The notes: generated by a model from the letters alone, not told the origin. A stretch of DNA of 64,000 nt from Lutibacter flavus (GCF_900188355.1 NZ_FZNX01000007.1:111001-175000); one strand, 5' to 3'. Positions 8,414 through 17,893 are shown, numbered from the stretch's first letter. Numbers and translations are program-made.

Positions 8414-8722
8414 TTAATTGCATTTGTACAATTTTTCAGTTGCCTTTTTAAGATCTGCCAAAGGTAAAAATTGATCTGTTATAGTTAAGATTGCATGTAA
8501 GTTATCTCGTAACCGATTTAATTTAATTTCGCCTGGTTTGATTGATGTTTGCAATAAATGAATAGACATATCAGCTAAAAGAAGGCGTTGTTTATCTAAC
8601 CAAGCTTCATCTTCTTGTTTTGCTGGATGATTTAAGTAACTAGTTTCAACTTTACTGTGTAATTCCCAGCTAGTGTCAATTATTTTTTGTCGTTCTTCTT
8701 TAGTAATTGTTTTATATATCAT
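8414..8722 (-). CDS. Conserved helical protein, unknown function
   Basis: 102 residues, mostly alpha-helical, no signal peptide. A visible feature is the central segment EAWLDKQRLLLADMSIHLLQ. Its ATG overlaps the stop of the upstream 114-aa gene (ATGA), so the two are translationally coupled and probably work together. A decayed copy of this gene lies at the left window edge (1-195). No family is recognised. Confidence 0.65.
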   Translation of the reverse strand: MIYKTITKEERQKIIDTSWELHSKVETSYLNHPAKQEDEAWLDKQRLLLADMSIHLLQTSIKPGEIKLNRLRDNLHAILTITDQFLPLADLKKATEKLYKCN

Positions 8723-9063
8723 TGTGATTCATCCCAATCTAATACAAGCTTTGGCATCTTTACAGCTTCATTGAGATTATAATTTTGAATTCTAGTGACT
8801 TCGCTTTTAAACCAATCTGAAAATTCACTTTTATCATTTTGAAATTTTTCAGAAAAACCCTGGCTATTAGCTTCTGTATAGACCATAACTTCGAAATCGT
8901 TTTCATTTTCTTTGAGATACCAACTCTCTTTGGTTACTCCAATTCTTTCATGCATTTTTGTAAACTCACAATTTCTAGTTGTATTAACCTCTTCAACAAA
9001 CTTTAACCATTCTTGCACCATATCTTTTGAAAGCGGAAAACTGTAGACGTATTTTAACTTCAT
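8719..9063 (-). CDS. Small alpha/beta protein, possibly DUF6176-like
   Basis: 114 residues with a ferredoxin-like pattern: strand KLKYVYSFPLS, helix DMVQEWLKFVEEVN, strand WYLKENENDFEVMVYTE, helix FSEKFQNDKSEFSDWFKSEV. This resembles the dimeric alpha/beta-barrel fold of monooxygenase-like or DUF6176 proteins, but the family is uncertain. It begins 2 bp after the serine hydrolase B stop and overlaps the next gene by 4 bp, so it belongs to the same operon. Confidence 0.6.
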   Translation of the reverse strand: MKLKYVYSFPLSKDMVQEWLKFVEEVNTTRNCEFTKMHERIGVTKESWYLKENENDFEVMVYTEANSQGFSEKFQNDKSEFSDWFKSEVTRIQNYNLNEAVKMPKLVLDWDESQ

Positions 9064-9065
9064 AA

Positions 9066-10565
9066 TTAATTTTTAAGTGATTCTATTCTTTCTTGAGAAT
9101 TCTTGCACCAATTACAATTATTTTCAGATTTTAATTCTAAAGCTTTACTAAAGGCCTTAATTGCATTTTCTTTCTGATTATATTCAAAATAAGCATCGCC
9201 AAGGGAATCATAAAGATTGCCATCATTTGGAAACAACTCTACATTTAATTTCAATAGTTCCAATCCCCAAGCTGGATTCCCCTCTTTTGCAATACGTTTG
9301 AAACCAATTCGGTTGAATACTGCTTTGTCATTGAATTTAGAACCTAAATTTTCATCTAAAAACGATACTAATTTACTTGCTTTATCAGTGTCATGAGTAC
9401 TTATAAAATCATATACTAATTCGTATGACAATTTTGTTACAGGTTTTGGCGTAAAATTAGAGTCAAAAACCATGTTTCCAATATTCCAAGATACATCTTC
9501 AGAATCTCTATTTAGAATGGTGTTTGACAATACAATAACAACCAGATCATCTTCAACATACCTGATGAAATTGGCAAAATAAATACCGTTACTACCATTA
9601 TGTGTTACTATTTTTGTTCCATTTTTACTTTTAAATATTGCCCATCCATAACCATAATGAGATGATCCTTCATCATTTTCTACAACATGTGGTGTTTCAA
9701 TCATTTTTAATGACTTATTACTTAAAACTTTGTTATGTTGCAAAGCGAGGTGCCATTTATAAAGATCTTCTGTAGTTGAATAAATATCTCCCTTTCCAAT
9801 ACTATACCAATGGTTATTATTATAAGGAAGATGTTCCTGTGTTATTCCCCAATCCATCCAAACGCCATCTGTGTAATTAAAATAATACCCATGAGAAAGT
9901 TGCTCACTATTAAATGAGATACTTTTATAACCTGTCTTATTCATTGATAGAGGATCCCAAAAATTTTCTTTTAAAAAAGTAGTATAATCTTGTTTAGAGA
10001 CTAACTCTATAATAGCCGCGAGCATGATATAATTTGCATTAGCATATTGATGATTTGTTCCAAGTGTTGATTGCAATTCTGCCTCAAAGAATTCTTTTAG
10101 AAACTGTTCCTTACTAGCTTCATCATATCTAAATCCGCCAGTTCTCGGTGAAACACCTGTTGTATGCGTTAGTAATTGATGAATAGTAATATCTTTTTTA
10201 TCAATAGGGGCTTCATTGTAAAATAGACCAATTTTATCTGAAGTATTAAGTTTTCCTTGTTCAACCAATTTTAAAATAGCTGCAGCTGTAAATTGTTTAG
10301 TTACTGAACCAATATTGAAAATTGATGACGACGTATTGACAATTTTCTTCTTTCTATCAGACCAACCATAGCCTTTTGATAAAATAACATCTCCTTTTTT
10401 GGCAACTAGCACGGATGCTGAATAGCCATTGGCTACACTATTATTTAAATAGGTGTCAATTTTAGCTTTAAGTTCTTCAACACTTTGTTTTTCTTGACCA
10501 TATAAAGTATATGTTCCAAATACAAATAGAATAATAAGGGCAATGGGAAAAAGATTTTTTTTCAT
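9066..10565 (-). CDS. Beta-lactamase-like serine hydrolase B with C-terminal TPR
   Basis: 499 residues. Signal peptide ~1-23 (ending TLYGQ), then the serine hydrolase domain with SVTK (Ser87-Lys90), YANANY and HNGSNG. After about residue 380 comes a helical part ending in a TPR-type unit (PNDGNLYDSLGDAYFEYNQK followed by ENAIKAFSKALELK), which suggests a protein-binding appendage. Periplasmic or exported. It follows hydrolase C by 6 bp, so the two are almost certainly co-transcribed, probably from the promoter near 11.96 kb. Confidence 0.85.
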   Translation of the reverse strand: MKKNLFPIALIILFVFGTYTLYGQEKQSVEELKAKIDTYLNNSVANGYSASVLVAKKGDVILSKGYGWSDRKKKIVNTSSSIFNIGSVTKQFTAAAILKLVEQGKLNTSDKIGLFYNEAPIDKKDITIHQLLTHTTGVSPRTGGFRYDEASKEQFLKEFFEAELQSTLGTNHQYANANYIMLAAIIELVSKQDYTTFLKENFWDPLSMNKTGYKSISFNSEQLSHGYYFNYTDGVWMDWGITQEHLPYNNNHWYSIGKGDIYSTTEDLYKWHLALQHNKVLSNKSLKMIETPHVVENDEGSSHYGYGWAIFKSKNGTKIVTHNGSNGIYFANFIRYVEDDLVVIVLSNTILNRDSEDVSWNIGNMVFDSNFTPKPVTKLSYELVYDFISTHDTDKASKLVSFLDENLGSKFNDKAVFNRIGFKRIAKEGNPAWGLELLKLNVELFPNDGNLYDSLGDAYFEYNQKENAIKAFSKALELKSENNCNWCKNSQERIESLKN

Positions 10566-10571
10566 GATTAT

Positions 10572-11936
10572 TTAACTATTTTTATTCAAGTTATTCATTT
10601 TAATATAATTCCAAGTATTGCCACCTTGCTCAAAAACCATTTGTTTGCCATCAGCAGAAAAAGTGAATGATATAGACTCTGCGTACATTTGCTCTAAAAC
10701 AAACCGATTTTCTCCTTTATAAATTAAAGGAGCCTTAAATTCGTTTTTTATAAAATTAATTAAAGTATTATTTTCTTGTATAAATACAGACTTATCGTTT
10801 GGATCATTTTGAGAAATATAAACACCAACAAATTTCTTCAACTCATTTTCTGATATTGCTACAGGTGCATCTCCTAGAAACAATTTTAGTATTTCAGTAT
10901 ATATTTCGTTAATATCAATTTTAGAACCGTTTGAAATTAATGTAAAAGATAATTTATCCTTAGAAAAATAAATTGAAGTAGCTCTGAATTCATCAATGCG
11001 TCCACGATGCCCAAATCCCTGTCTGTCATTAGTTGTATATCGAAAAAGCCCCATTCCATATCTGTCTTTTATAGTTTTCATTAATGTTAGGCTTTCTGTT
11101 GAGAGTACTTTCCCTGTAAGCAAGCCTTCAAAAAAACTATTTAGATTTTTTGGTGTTGATACAATTGAGCCAGTTCCTTTAGCGCTAGACAAATCTGTTT
11201 CAGGAAATTCATTCCATTTCTTATCATATTTGTATGAATATGATTCATTATCATTTATATTTATTCCTTTTCCTGAGTATGTATTGTTTAAGTTGAGTGG
11301 CTTGCAAATTTTCTCTTGCAAAAGGTTTTCATAAGAAGTGTTATACGTTTTCTCAAGAATTAGTGCTAATAAAAAGTAATTAGAATTACTATATTCTCCT
11401 TTACTATTTGGCTCAAAGTCGCTTTCATACTTAGAAATTTTAGATAACATTTCTGTAGATGATATATATTTAGTGCGATTGTCAAAAAACCATTTATCTT
11501 TTGTAAAACTGTGAATACCGCTTCTGTGTTGCAATAACTGAGCAATGGTTATCTTATTCGCGTTTTTTACATTGGTAAAATAGTACCCTATCGTTTTGTT
11601 TAAATCTAGCTTATTTTCTTCAATAGCCTTAAAAATTAACGTTGCTGTAAATGATTTAGTAACAGAACCTATACGATATTTGGTATCTGTACTCGCTTTC
11701 TTGTTTGTTTTAACATCACTAAATCCAACAGTATTTTCATATACAGTTTCTCCATTTTGAGATAGTATAATACTCCCCATAAATTCATCATTCTTATCAT
11801 AAGCATCTAATAAGCTGTCGATTTTAACTTGATAAGTATCAGCTTTTTGCTTTATTGATTGAGTAGATTTTTTGTTTTGTGAACAAGAAGATAGTAGTGT
11901 TATGAATGCTACTATTATTAAAGTTGATTTTTTCAT
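10572..11936 (-). CDS. Beta-lactamase-like serine hydrolase C, lipoprotein
   Basis: 454 residues. A lipoprotein signal with lipobox LLSSC (Cys18) anchors it to a membrane. Catalytic motifs: SVTK (Ser91-Lys94), YSNSNY, and GHRGRIDEF in place of the usual HxG box. About 100 C-terminal residues form a small beta-rich tail of the lipocalin-like type often found in such hydrolases. First gene of the set C-B-114aa-102aa; the putative AraC operator at 11993-12034 sits just upstream, so it is probably the lead gene of an AraC-controlled operon. Confidence 0.87.
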   Translation of the reverse strand: MKKSTLIIVAFITLLSSCSQNKKSTQSIKQKADTYQVKIDSLLDAYDKNDEFMGSIILSQNGETVYENTVGFSDVKTNKKASTDTKYRIGSVTKSFTATLIFKAIEENKLDLNKTIGYYFTNVKNANKITIAQLLQHRSGIHSFTKDKWFFDNRTKYISSTEMLSKISKYESDFEPNSKGEYSNSNYFLLALILEKTYNTSYENLLQEKICKPLNLNNTYSGKGININDNESYSYKYDKKWNEFPETDLSSAKGTGSIVSTPKNLNSFFEGLLTGKVLSTESLTLMKTIKDRYGMGLFRYTTNDRQGFGHRGRIDEFRATSIYFSKDKLSFTLISNGSKIDINEIYTEILKLFLGDAPVAISENELKKFVGVYISQNDPNDKSVFIQENNTLINFIKNEFKAPLIYKGENRFVLEQMYAESISFTFSADGKQMVFEQGGNTWNYIKMNNLNKNS

Positions 11937-11992
11937 TTTTTGATTGACTTATAAATGTATGTCACAAATGTCTCTTAAAATACTTGAGATAA

Positions 11993-12034
11993 TTTGTCTT
12001 AAATGGAATTAGATTTGTTCGAAAAGAATTTATA
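11993..12034 (-). promoter_or_regulatory. Putative AraC-type operator upstream of hydrolase C
   Basis: Half-sites TTTGTCTTAAATGGAATTAGA (looser) and TTTGTTCGAAAAGAATTTATA (good) are in tandem at 21-bp spacing. On the minus strand they lie just upstream of a -7-like ACATTTG about 60 bp from the hydrolase C start. The rest of 12035-12163 is AT-rich and shows nothing else. Confidence 0.5.
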
Positions 12035-12163
12035 CGACAAATTAAAGACAGATTGAAGTTAAAAATAAGGATATATGTCTTATTGATTATAAAAATGCAC
12101 TAGAAGTAATTAAAAAACTACTCATAATTTTATTTTATCTATGAGAATTGTAAACAACTGGCT

Positions 12164-12973
12164 TTATTTGTCATAGTTTTTAGATGTAAAGGATTTATGA
12201 ATTATTTTCCATTCATTTTTAATTTTCAATAACAATAAATAATCAATTGCTATCCTATTACGGTCAGGCATTAGAACTTGTACTTTGGCAAGACCTGCAT
12301 TATTTTCATAATCTAATGATAAAATATTCCCTATTCGATTGTTTTTTTTGCCTTCTTTAAAATTTCCAATGTATTGCTTTCCTGGAATGATACTCAGGCT
12401 GTCATCTTTTATATAGTATAGATTAAAATCTTGGTGAAATGCCTTTTCTAATTTTATAGGTTCTCCATTTGCTGTTCCGTCAATGTAATTTGACAAGGTT
12501 TCTTTGATTTCTTTTAATCCCTTTTTTTCATTAGAAACTAAATCTTCTATTTTTTGATAATTTTTTAGGTTAATTATCTTATGTAATATTTTCCACTGCC
12601 CTTTTATTTTAAGAAGCAAAAGATAATCCGTCGCTATTCTTTTTGTGTCTGGAAAGTAAACTTCAACTTTTACAGAGGCCGCATCGTTTTCACAATCAAT
12701 AGATATGATTCGTCCTATTCTGTTATATTTTTTTCCCTTTTCAATTCTTTCAATATAACCTTTGCCATCTATAACTCTTAACGTATCTTCCTGTATTAGG
12801 AAGAGATTAAAATCTTTATGAAATGCTTCTCTTACTTTGTCTGGATTACCATTTGCTGTGCCCTCTGTGTATTTCATCACAGTAGCGTTAATTTGCTCTA
12901 CTTCTGTTTGTGCATTTAGTTTTAATACTAAAATAAAGTTAAGTGTAAGAAATATTATTAATGCTTTTTTCAT
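12164..12973 (-). CDS. Exported tandem-duplicated lumazine-binding/NTF2-like protein
   Basis: 269 residues: signal peptide 1-21 (ending LKLNAQ), then two copies of the same ~120-residue domain (about 22-140 and 150-268). Each runs Y-GTANG-P-K(V/L)--AFH-DFNL---DD-L--I-GK-YI, later YLLLLKIK--WKI-HK. The domain resembles the putative lumazine-binding (NTF2-like) family found in exported Bacteroidota proteins. Internal duplication turns a fold that normally dimerises into a one-chain pseudo-dimer. Ligand unknown. No promoter is clearly seen in 12974-13089. Confidence 0.75.
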   Translation of the reverse strand: MKKALIIFLTLNFILVLKLNAQTEVEQINATVMKYTEGTANGNPDKVREAFHKDFNLFLIQEDTLRVIDGKGYIERIEKGKKYNRIGRIISIDCENDAASVKVEVYFPDTKRIATDYLLLLKIKGQWKILHKIINLKNYQKIEDLVSNEKKGLKEIKETLSNYIDGTANGEPIKLEKAFHQDFNLYYIKDDSLSIIPGKQYIGNFKEGKKNNRIGNILSLDYENNAGLAKVQVLMPDRNRIAIDYLLLLKIKNEWKIIHKSFTSKNYDK

Positions 12974-13089
12974 GTTTTCTTCTTTTTGACATTGTACTGG
13001 TAATGGTCTGATTTATTTATAGCTAAGCTATTTGCACTTAAGACGATTTGCTAATCCTTTTATCTGTGTTGATGCATTTGCTATATGGA

Positions 13090-14001
13090 TTATTGTTTAG
13101 ACCTGAGCGTTTCAATAATCTGCGCATCCACCCAAAATATATCTATATCAGAATATGGATCATCAATTGTTGACGCAACAACTCTAACAAAGAAAAGGTA
13201 TTTTCCGTCTGGCGTGACCTTTGCCCCCGCTTCATATGCATCTGTATTTATCTTATCACCCATGTTAATAGCAGTGCCCCATGAGCTATCTTGCTGTCGA
13301 AAACTTATATAGAGGTCTACATTACCAAATCCGCTGTCTTTTATGCCGTCCCAAATAATATAGGATTCATCTGGTGCGATGAAGGGGTGTGAATTCCTTG
13401 TTCCGCTGTTAATCTCTTTGCTGAATGGTCTTGGTGCTTCACGCTTGCCATTTACCAGCCGAGAATATCGAAGAATACCATCGTCGTCTGGACGCCTTTC
13501 GTCAAAAGCATAGGTTCCTTTCGATGAAGCAGAAAGGCTCATGATATCTATTTCTTCGAAAGAAGAGCCAAGGCTTTTTATCTCTGACCAGCCAGTGTCT
13601 GTACGCTCTTTATATCGCTTGCCCAAATGCATAGTCTTACCATCTGGTGAGAAGAAAGGGTAGAAAGTCTGGGCGTCTCTTCCCAAAATGACTGTCTCAA
13701 GCCATCGATTATTTTTTTGTTTATAAATGACAGATTCAATTTTTTTATTATCCTGTCGCATTCTAATAAAATAAAACTCATCCATATCGGGTGAAAAAAC
13801 GCCACCATCCTCAAGACCCTTTGTTGTAACAATGCCAGGGGCAAAAGGTTCTGGGGTTAAGCCCGGTGGCTTTTGACCGAGATAAGATCCTTCTAAGGTA
13901 GGATGGCTAGCATCGTTTTTAATTATTTCTTGAGCAAAGACAGTGTTTTGCGATATAGCACAAGCCAATATTAATAATTTCGTTGTTTTCATGTACTTCA
14001 A
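13090..14001 (-). CDS. Exported PD40/TolB-like beta-propeller protein
   Basis: 303 residues with a signal peptide (ending NTVFAQ) and at least four WD40-like PD40 blades with the usual motifs: FSPDMDEFYFIR, FSPDGKTMHLG, IAPDESYIIWDG and VTPDGKYLFFVR. A start at Met4 would give a cleaner signal peptide. Propellers of this type bind proteins or sugars outside the inner membrane. The coding sequence is noticeably richer in G and C than its AT-rich neighbours, consistent with recent arrival from another source. Confidence 0.8.
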   Translation of the reverse strand: MKYMKTTKLLILACAISQNTVFAQEIIKNDASHPTLEGSYLGQKPPGLTPEPFAPGIVTTKGLEDGGVFSPDMDEFYFIRMRQDNKKIESVIYKQKNNRWLETVILGRDAQTFYPFFSPDGKTMHLGKRYKERTDTGWSEIKSLGSSFEEIDIMSLSASSKGTYAFDERRPDDDGILRYSRLVNGKREAPRPFSKEINSGTRNSHPFIAPDESYIIWDGIKDSGFGNVDLYISFRQQDSSWGTAINMGDKINTDAYEAGAKVTPDGKYLFFVRVVASTIDDPYSDIDIFWVDAQIIETLRSKQ

Positions 14002-14054
14002 TTTTTGTTGATTTTAAATTAAATGTGTTTTTTGATGTTTTGCAATTATTAATT

Positions 14055-15857
14055 TTAAGACCATAACCTAAAAGGAATTAGATTCCAAAATAATAAAACT
14101 ATTGCCCATTGCAAGGCAAATAATACTCCTAGAACATCTATTAATGATGGTTTATTTTTCCTAATTTTCATAAGCCCAAAAATCATTGCTATTGGAAATA
14201 TTCCAGTGACGACTGCCAATAATATATTTGCGAATGTTAAGTCTCCTAAGTTTAGAAAAGACTGATTTATAAGAAAAGGAAATGGTAAAAAGAGTAAAAT
14301 AATGGAAACAAAAGGAACAAATAAAGCTTGATTACCAGCAAATAACTTCTTTTTAACCAACAAATAAAAACCTCTGATAACGATAGTTATAATACCCATA
14401 AGACCTAGGGTTAGGCTTAACCACATTAGTCCAAGATAAAATACATTTACTTTTTCGTAAGTTGCTAACCCATCACTAATTAACTGAGTATTATTTTTTT
14501 GATACAAAACATGGGAGTCTCTAAGCCTGTCCTCTTTTCTAAACAAGTTTTCACCAACTGGTAAAAGAGAATAACTATCGCTTTGAATTGATTTAACAAT
14601 TAGCTTATTATCCATTTTAATTACTTTAATTGAGTTAAAAAGTAAATCTAAATAAGCAAACTTCTCAAATCGAATAGGGTTTAATTTATAGAAGCCTTCA
14701 TACTTTTCTATCTTCCTAGGTAAACTGTCATTTGCATTTGTTTTTTCTATTTTTTCGATTCCTAAGTGTTCGATAAACACTTCGTTAAACTTTTGATAAT
14801 TTGCAGTTTCGCTATCGGTATTGAAACTGATAAAAAACGCATTATTCTCTTCAGGAAATAGATAAAATGTAGATCTAAAACCAATGGTATTACCACGGTG
14901 AAAATAACCTGTGACTCCATATCTGTCTCTATAGCTAAGCCCAAATTGATAACCTGTATTTAGTCCATTTATATTTGATTCTGTTGATTCAGGCTTCCCC
15001 ATTTGATTTAACAATTCCTTTTTTATAAACGGCTCTCCATTTATCATACCATCACTCATTAAAAACTTTGCAAGAAAAGCCATATCATTTGCCGTGGTAG
15101 TAAACTGTCCTGCAGGTCTTAAATACATTGGAAGGTTTTCTTGAATAGTTCCAGCATCAAAATGTCCCATAGCCAAGTTTTGGTCTGCATTTTTACCTTT
15201 TTGGGTTACAAATTGAAAAGTACTGTTATTCATACCTAAAGGATTTAAAAGATTGGCATCTAAATATTTTTCATACGATTCATGAGTAACTTTTTCAATA
15301 ATTAAACCCAACATAGCGTAGCCCATATTGGAATAGGAAAAACGTGAACTAGGAATAGTTCGGATTCTCAATACAGAAGGGTCTTTTAAAAAGACTGATT
15401 CAAGAGGCGTGTCTGAAAAAGGTTTTGTGCTAAATATTTGCCAAAGTCTTGCGTCTTCCAAGCCAGAAGTATGATTTAATAAATCTCTTACCGTAACAGG
15501 ATTCGTTTTCTCCCAAGGGTTATCGAAAATAATATTGGGTAAAATTTTATTAATTGGTGAATAAATATCCAACTTGTCTTGACTTGACAACCGAAGAATC
15601 CCTGTAGCAATAAGCACTTTTGCAACAGAACCAACTTGCACACTATTTTTGCTATTCATTAATTCCTTTGAATTAGCATTTTTTAACCCTAGAGCTCCTG
15701 TAGTAATTGTACTATCTGAAAACATAGACCACACAGCTCCTGTTAGATTTTCACTTTGAAGTACCTCTTGTAATTCTTTGTCCAGCATTTTGTTTTGCTG
15801 TGCACATAATTTTAGAGATAAAAATAAAACAAAAACTATGTAGAAATATTTATGCAT
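14055..15857 (-). CDS. Beta-lactamase-like serine hydrolase D with C-terminal membrane domain
   Basis: 600 residues. Signal peptide ~1-20 (LKLCAQ), serine hydrolase domain with SVAK (Ser77-Lys80), YSNMGY and FHRGNTIGF as the third motif, then a beta-rich linker. From about residue 475 there are four predicted membrane helices (LGLMWLSLTLGLMGIITIVI, FVPFVSIILLFLPFPFLI, a third after NLGDLTFANILLAVV, and VLGVLFALQWAIVLLFW near the end). The catalytic domain is thus held at the outer face of the inner membrane, as in serine hydrolases that act on cell-wall or lipid-linked substrates. Confidence 0.85.
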   Translation of the reverse strand: MHKYFYIVFVLFLSLKLCAQQNKMLDKELQEVLQSENLTGAVWSMFSDSTITTGALGLKNANSKELMNSKNSVQVGSVAKVLIATGILRLSSQDKLDIYSPINKILPNIIFDNPWEKTNPVTVRDLLNHTSGLEDARLWQIFSTKPFSDTPLESVFLKDPSVLRIRTIPSSRFSYSNMGYAMLGLIIEKVTHESYEKYLDANLLNPLGMNNSTFQFVTQKGKNADQNLAMGHFDAGTIQENLPMYLRPAGQFTTTANDMAFLAKFLMSDGMINGEPFIKKELLNQMGKPESTESNINGLNTGYQFGLSYRDRYGVTGYFHRGNTIGFRSTFYLFPEENNAFFISFNTDSETANYQKFNEVFIEHLGIEKIEKTNANDSLPRKIEKYEGFYKLNPIRFEKFAYLDLLFNSIKVIKMDNKLIVKSIQSDSYSLLPVGENLFRKEDRLRDSHVLYQKNNTQLISDGLATYEKVNVFYLGLMWLSLTLGLMGIITIVIRGFYLLVKKKLFAGNQALFVPFVSIILLFLPFPFLINQSFLNLGDLTFANILLAVVTGIFPIAMIFGLMKIRKNKPSLIDVLGVLFALQWAIVLLFWNLIPFRLWS

Positions 15858-15957
15858 TTGATCGATTTACTTTTATGATAGTTATAATTTTTAATTCTTG
15901 TAAAGTATTAGAATGCCTTTACCCATATTCTATTCTTATGAAATATTTTATTGATTA

Positions 15958-17211
15958 TTACTTATGTTTTTTAATTTTAAGCATTTTTAGTTCTTTATCT
16001 AACCCCTCTATAGCTTTTTGATATTCATTCAAATTAGCATGCATATCATCTAACTCTACCAAGTTAATAGCTTTTTCGTAAGATTTTTTAGCTGCTCTAA
16101 TTTTATTATTCACTTTTTGTGCACGACCTAGATATGAATATGCTAAGTGTGATTTAGAATATAATTCTGTCCAATATTGGTATAATTCAATAGCTTCATC
16201 AACTCTTTTCTGCCTTAAAAGACTACTTCCAATATTTTTAATACAACTCATGCTATATAATCTATCCATAGTTGGATAGATTATAAATTTATACTCATCT
16301 GAAAGTTCTTTATAAAATTTATTAATGTTTTCTTTTGCATTACCTGATTGAGAAATTAAATCTTGGTAATTAACAATCCATTTCTTTTTTGGAAAAATAA
16401 AATCAAAGGCAGAAATAAGCCCAGGCAATGCAACATCTGTATGGCCTTCGCCTTGAATTATTTCAGCTTTTGTTTTAAATTTATTAGAGTTTAACTTTGA
16501 TAGCCTTTGATTGAAATTATTGACATTGTCTTCAATATCTGGTTGATCTTCTAAATCTTTCTCTCCTGAAACTATGTAGAGAAACATACTGCTGGAAGTG
16601 TTTTTGGCAGAGGTCTTTTCAATATCGTCAATAAGAGATCTCCCTTTTAAATAACCATCTCCAATAATATTACCAGAAGCTAGTGCAATATATGCTTGAA
16701 AAAGATCTTGATTTTTAGAAAACGTATGTAGCGTAAATACAGACGAAGGGGAGAAGCCAATTAATGTTTTGAAATTTGCTAGTCTATATCTATTCTCTAA
16801 TTCAGGTAGTAACTCATCGCTCAAAAATTGTGTTAACTCATCTTGATGATCTCCATAACCATAATTTCGGTTCTTTATATTATCATAAAGATTAGGAGAA
16901 TAGTATGCTCTATGTCTATTCCCTTCTACAATTGTTACAACAATAGATTCTGGCATTCTTGAGGTTGCACTTAACTGATTTACCAAAGCTGTAGTAGTAG
17001 AAAATAGCAGCTGATTGTCTAAAACAACAATTACAGGATAAGATTTAGTTGAGTGGTTATACCCATTAGGTAATGCTACTTTTATTGTTCTAGTTTCATC
17101 TAGTGATTTAGATTCAATATCAAAGGAATCAATTCTGTTTTGTGCCTTTATTTCAAAAGTACTGGCATGAATAGCTATCAACAAGATTAAAAAGAAAAAT
17201 ATTTTTTTCAT
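15958..17211 (-). CDS. Exported esterase (EstD/Fes-like) with TPR tail
   Basis: 417 residues: signal peptide ~1-23, then an alpha/beta-hydrolase domain of the putative esterase family with nucleophile motif GFSPSS (Ser154) and a likely catalytic His in GEGHTDVA (about 258). From about 330 on, helical repeats with TPR character (VDEAIELYQYWTELYSKSHL, YSYLGRAQKVNNKIRAAKKS). Enterochelin-esterase-like enzymes cleave ester bonds in small polar substrates, but the substrate here is unknown. The 100 bp towards gene D hold no clear terminator; upstream it is 23 bp from the flavodoxin gene, so it belongs to that operon. Confidence 0.8.
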   Translation of the reverse strand: MKKIFFFLILLIAIHASTFEIKAQNRIDSFDIESKSLDETRTIKVALPNGYNHSTKSYPVIVVLDNQLLFSTTTALVNQLSATSRMPESIVVTIVEGNRHRAYYSPNLYDNIKNRNYGYGDHQDELTQFLSDELLPELENRYRLANFKTLIGFSPSSVFTLHTFSKNQDLFQAYIALASGNIIGDGYLKGRSLIDDIEKTSAKNTSSSMFLYIVSGEKDLEDQPDIEDNVNNFNQRLSKLNSNKFKTKAEIIQGEGHTDVALPGLISAFDFIFPKKKWIVNYQDLISQSGNAKENINKFYKELSDEYKFIIYPTMDRLYSMSCIKNIGSSLLRQKRVDEAIELYQYWTELYSKSHLAYSYLGRAQKVNNKIRAAKKSYEKAINLVELDDMHANLNEYQKAIEGLDKELKMLKIKKHK

Positions 17212-17234
17212 TTTGTGTTTGCATTGTGTTAAAA

Positions 17235-17735
17235 TTATTTTACTTTTTTTGAAAAATCTTTAATTAATTCCAATACTGAATTTGATGGATCATTTTCCTC
17301 AATCCAAGTATGAATATGTCCAAAATAATTCATTCCAAGGTATCCAGCGCTTTTTTCAAAAGGAATGAAGAAGCCTTCATGTTCAGCGCTATCCGATCCA
17401 CAACTAATTGCAGCCATGTTTTTTCCGCGAAGTCTATAACCTATTTCCTTCTCTGTTTTTAGACACTCTATTATTCTATCAAAAAAAGTTTTCATGGTGC
17501 CACTCATGGCGTACCAGTACACTGGCGTCGCAAATATGATTAAATCATATTCTACAATTTTTTTAATAGTAGACATAAAATCATCATTCTGATTTCCGTT
17601 TTCATAATCATATTGATGAATATCCAATTCGCTTAAATTGATTAAATCACATTCTAAATGGTTTTGTAAAATTTGAACAATTTTATTAGTATTGCCATTA
17701 TTCCTAGAACTCCCCTGAACTATTATTCTTCTCAT
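17235..17735 (-). CDS. NADPH-dependent FMN reductase / flavodoxin-fold protein
   Basis: 166 residues of the flavodoxin fold. The FMN phosphate loop is seen in QGSSRNNGNTNKI (residues 7-19) and the second flavin loop in ATPVYWYAMSGTMKTFFDR (~75-93). Such proteins reduce quinones, nitro compounds or iron using FMN and NAD(P)H. Its ATG overlaps the stop of the 53-aa gene upstream, so the two are translationally coupled. Part of the operon led by the putative AraC operator at 17956-17997. Confidence 0.88.
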   Translation of the reverse strand: MRRIIVQGSSRNNGNTNKIVQILQNHLECDLINLSELDIHQYDYENGNQNDDFMSTIKKIVEYDLIIFATPVYWYAMSGTMKTFFDRIIECLKTEKEIGYRLRGKNMAAISCGSDSAEHEGFFIPFEKSAGYLGMNYFGHIHTWIEENDPSNSVLELIKDFSKKVK

Positions 17736-17893
17736 TTTCTTGTTTTTATTATATTTTGGCGAGCAGCTCCAAGGACTAAACCAACGCCAGCTCCTAAAGA
17801 CAATCCAATTTCAATATTATTTGTCACGATTCCAATGCAAAGTCCAATTCCTGCTCCAAAAAACAGACCTAATGTTATATGCTTATTTTTCAT
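17732..17893 (-). CDS. 53-aa glycine-zipper membrane protein
   Basis: A short gene read on the minus strand from ATG at 17893 to TGA overlapping the next ATG. The 53 residues start MKNKHITLGLFFGAGIGLCI and contain two hydrophobic helices packed with small residues (LGLFFGAGIGLCIGIV and IGLSLGAGVGLVLGAA), a glycine-zipper hairpin in the inner membrane, with a basic tail. Similar tiny proteins are common but uncharacterised. First gene after the AraC operator and translationally coupled to the flavodoxin-fold gene, which suggests it is genuinely expressed. Confidence 0.65.
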   Translation of the reverse strand: MKNKHITLGLFFGAGIGLCIGIVTNNIEIGLSLGAGVGLVLGAARQNIIKTRK

